From Actinomycetes bacterium (GTDB lineage: Bacteria; Actinomycetota; Acidimicrobiia; Acidimicrobiales; Microtrichaceae), in assembly GCA_023434535.1 (NCBI GenBank), contig JAEYSR010000185.1, positions 1-20,116 of the forward strand: a stretch of 20,116 bases of DNA, in the 5' to 3' direction. The notes below the pieces were generated by a model. It saw only the letters and a program-made list of their open reading frames with translations, had not been told where the DNA came from and did not search any database. Positions within the stretch are counted from its first letter, which is position 1. Each line of letters opens with the position of its first letter. Positions 20,040 through 20,116 of this stretch are shown in pieces. Both the position numbers and the translations under genes were made by a program.

Positions 20040-20116
20040 GTGCTTCGGCGGGAGTCTTCCACTTGAGCGTCTTGCGGGGACGGCCGTTGAGTTGGTCAGC
20101 GACCCGGTCGAGGTCC
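19995..20116 (-). mobile_element. IS30-type insertion sequence, right end (partial)
   Basis: Besides the transposase tail, the bases around the stop codon (minus strand TTGCAGCCACCGATTGAGACC, spanning about 20027-20007) look like the terminal inverted repeat that in many actinobacterial IS30 elements overlaps the transposase end. The exact boundary cannot be set without the other end, so 19995 is an estimate. Confidence 0.5.
20008..20116 (-). CDS. IS30-family transposase, C-terminal end (partial)
   Basis: The minus-strand frame entering from the window edge reads DLDRVADQLNGRPRKTLKWK, then TPAEALNEALVAATD and a TGA stop at 20010-20008. The LNGRPRKTLxWKTPAExL block is the well-known C-terminal signature of IS30-family transposases. 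The rest of the gene lies beyond base 20116, so completeness is unknown. Confidence 0.85.
   Translation of the reverse strand, partial: DLDRVADQLNGRPRKTLKWKTPAEALNEALVAATD

Overview
The window looks like chromosomal DNA of a high-G+C Gram-positive bacterium, i.e. Actinomycetota. Supporting signs are the very high G+C, frequent GTG starts, several probable leaderless starts (a TANNNT box 6-7 nt before the start codon at 1344-1349, 1411-1416, 13077-13082 and 16950-16955), a DUF2510-like N-terminus, Excalibur domains, an LAxTG sorting motif, and several Thr/Ser/Pro-rich exported linkers. The Thr-rich style suggests Acidimicrobiia, but no marker gene fixes the lineage. The first ~24 bases are poly-G and probably an assembly or read artefact.

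Layout. (1) 51-6236, core metabolism: a class III aminotransferase and prephenate dehydratase (pheA) diverge from a shared 85-bp promoter region. Facing pheA is a minus-strand run of an MmcQ/YjbR-like protein, a zinc alcohol dehydrogenase and a phosphoenolpyruvate synthase; the last two overlap by 4 nt (GTGA). (2) 6301-6387, tRNA-Ser(UGA). (3) 6427-12424, an accessory-looking stretch: a multidomain DEDDh exonuclease/BRCT/zinc-ribbon protein, a small unknown protein, a putative lipoprotein, a large membrane protein with two DUF3592-like modules, and an Excalibur surface protein ending in LAQTG. (4) 12482-13925, a TetR regulator and a short-chain dehydrogenase, divergent, with two palindromic operators 31 bp apart between them and a strong hairpin after the dehydrogenase. 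(5) 13986-16942, minus strand: a PPK2 polyphosphate kinase, an ECF-like sigma factor, a translationally coupled membrane anti-sigma-like protein, and an exported Arg/Gly/Asp-repeat protein. (6) 17036-17127, tRNA-Ser(GCU) with its terminator hairpin.

(7) 17128-20116 is the most unusual part. After a ~577-bp leader without a convincing gene comes a tightly packed five-gene cassette of visibly lower G+C (judged by eye): a DUF2188-like protein, a one-TM protein, a Cys-rich zinc-ribbon protein, a PD-(D/E)XK nuclease-like protein and an unknown protein. Three of its junctions are 1-4 nt overlaps. The last gene runs into the end of an IS30-type transposase that continues past the window. Location beside a tRNA gene, tight coupling, a nuclease-like member and IS damage suggest an integrated mobile or defence-type cassette; that function is inference only.
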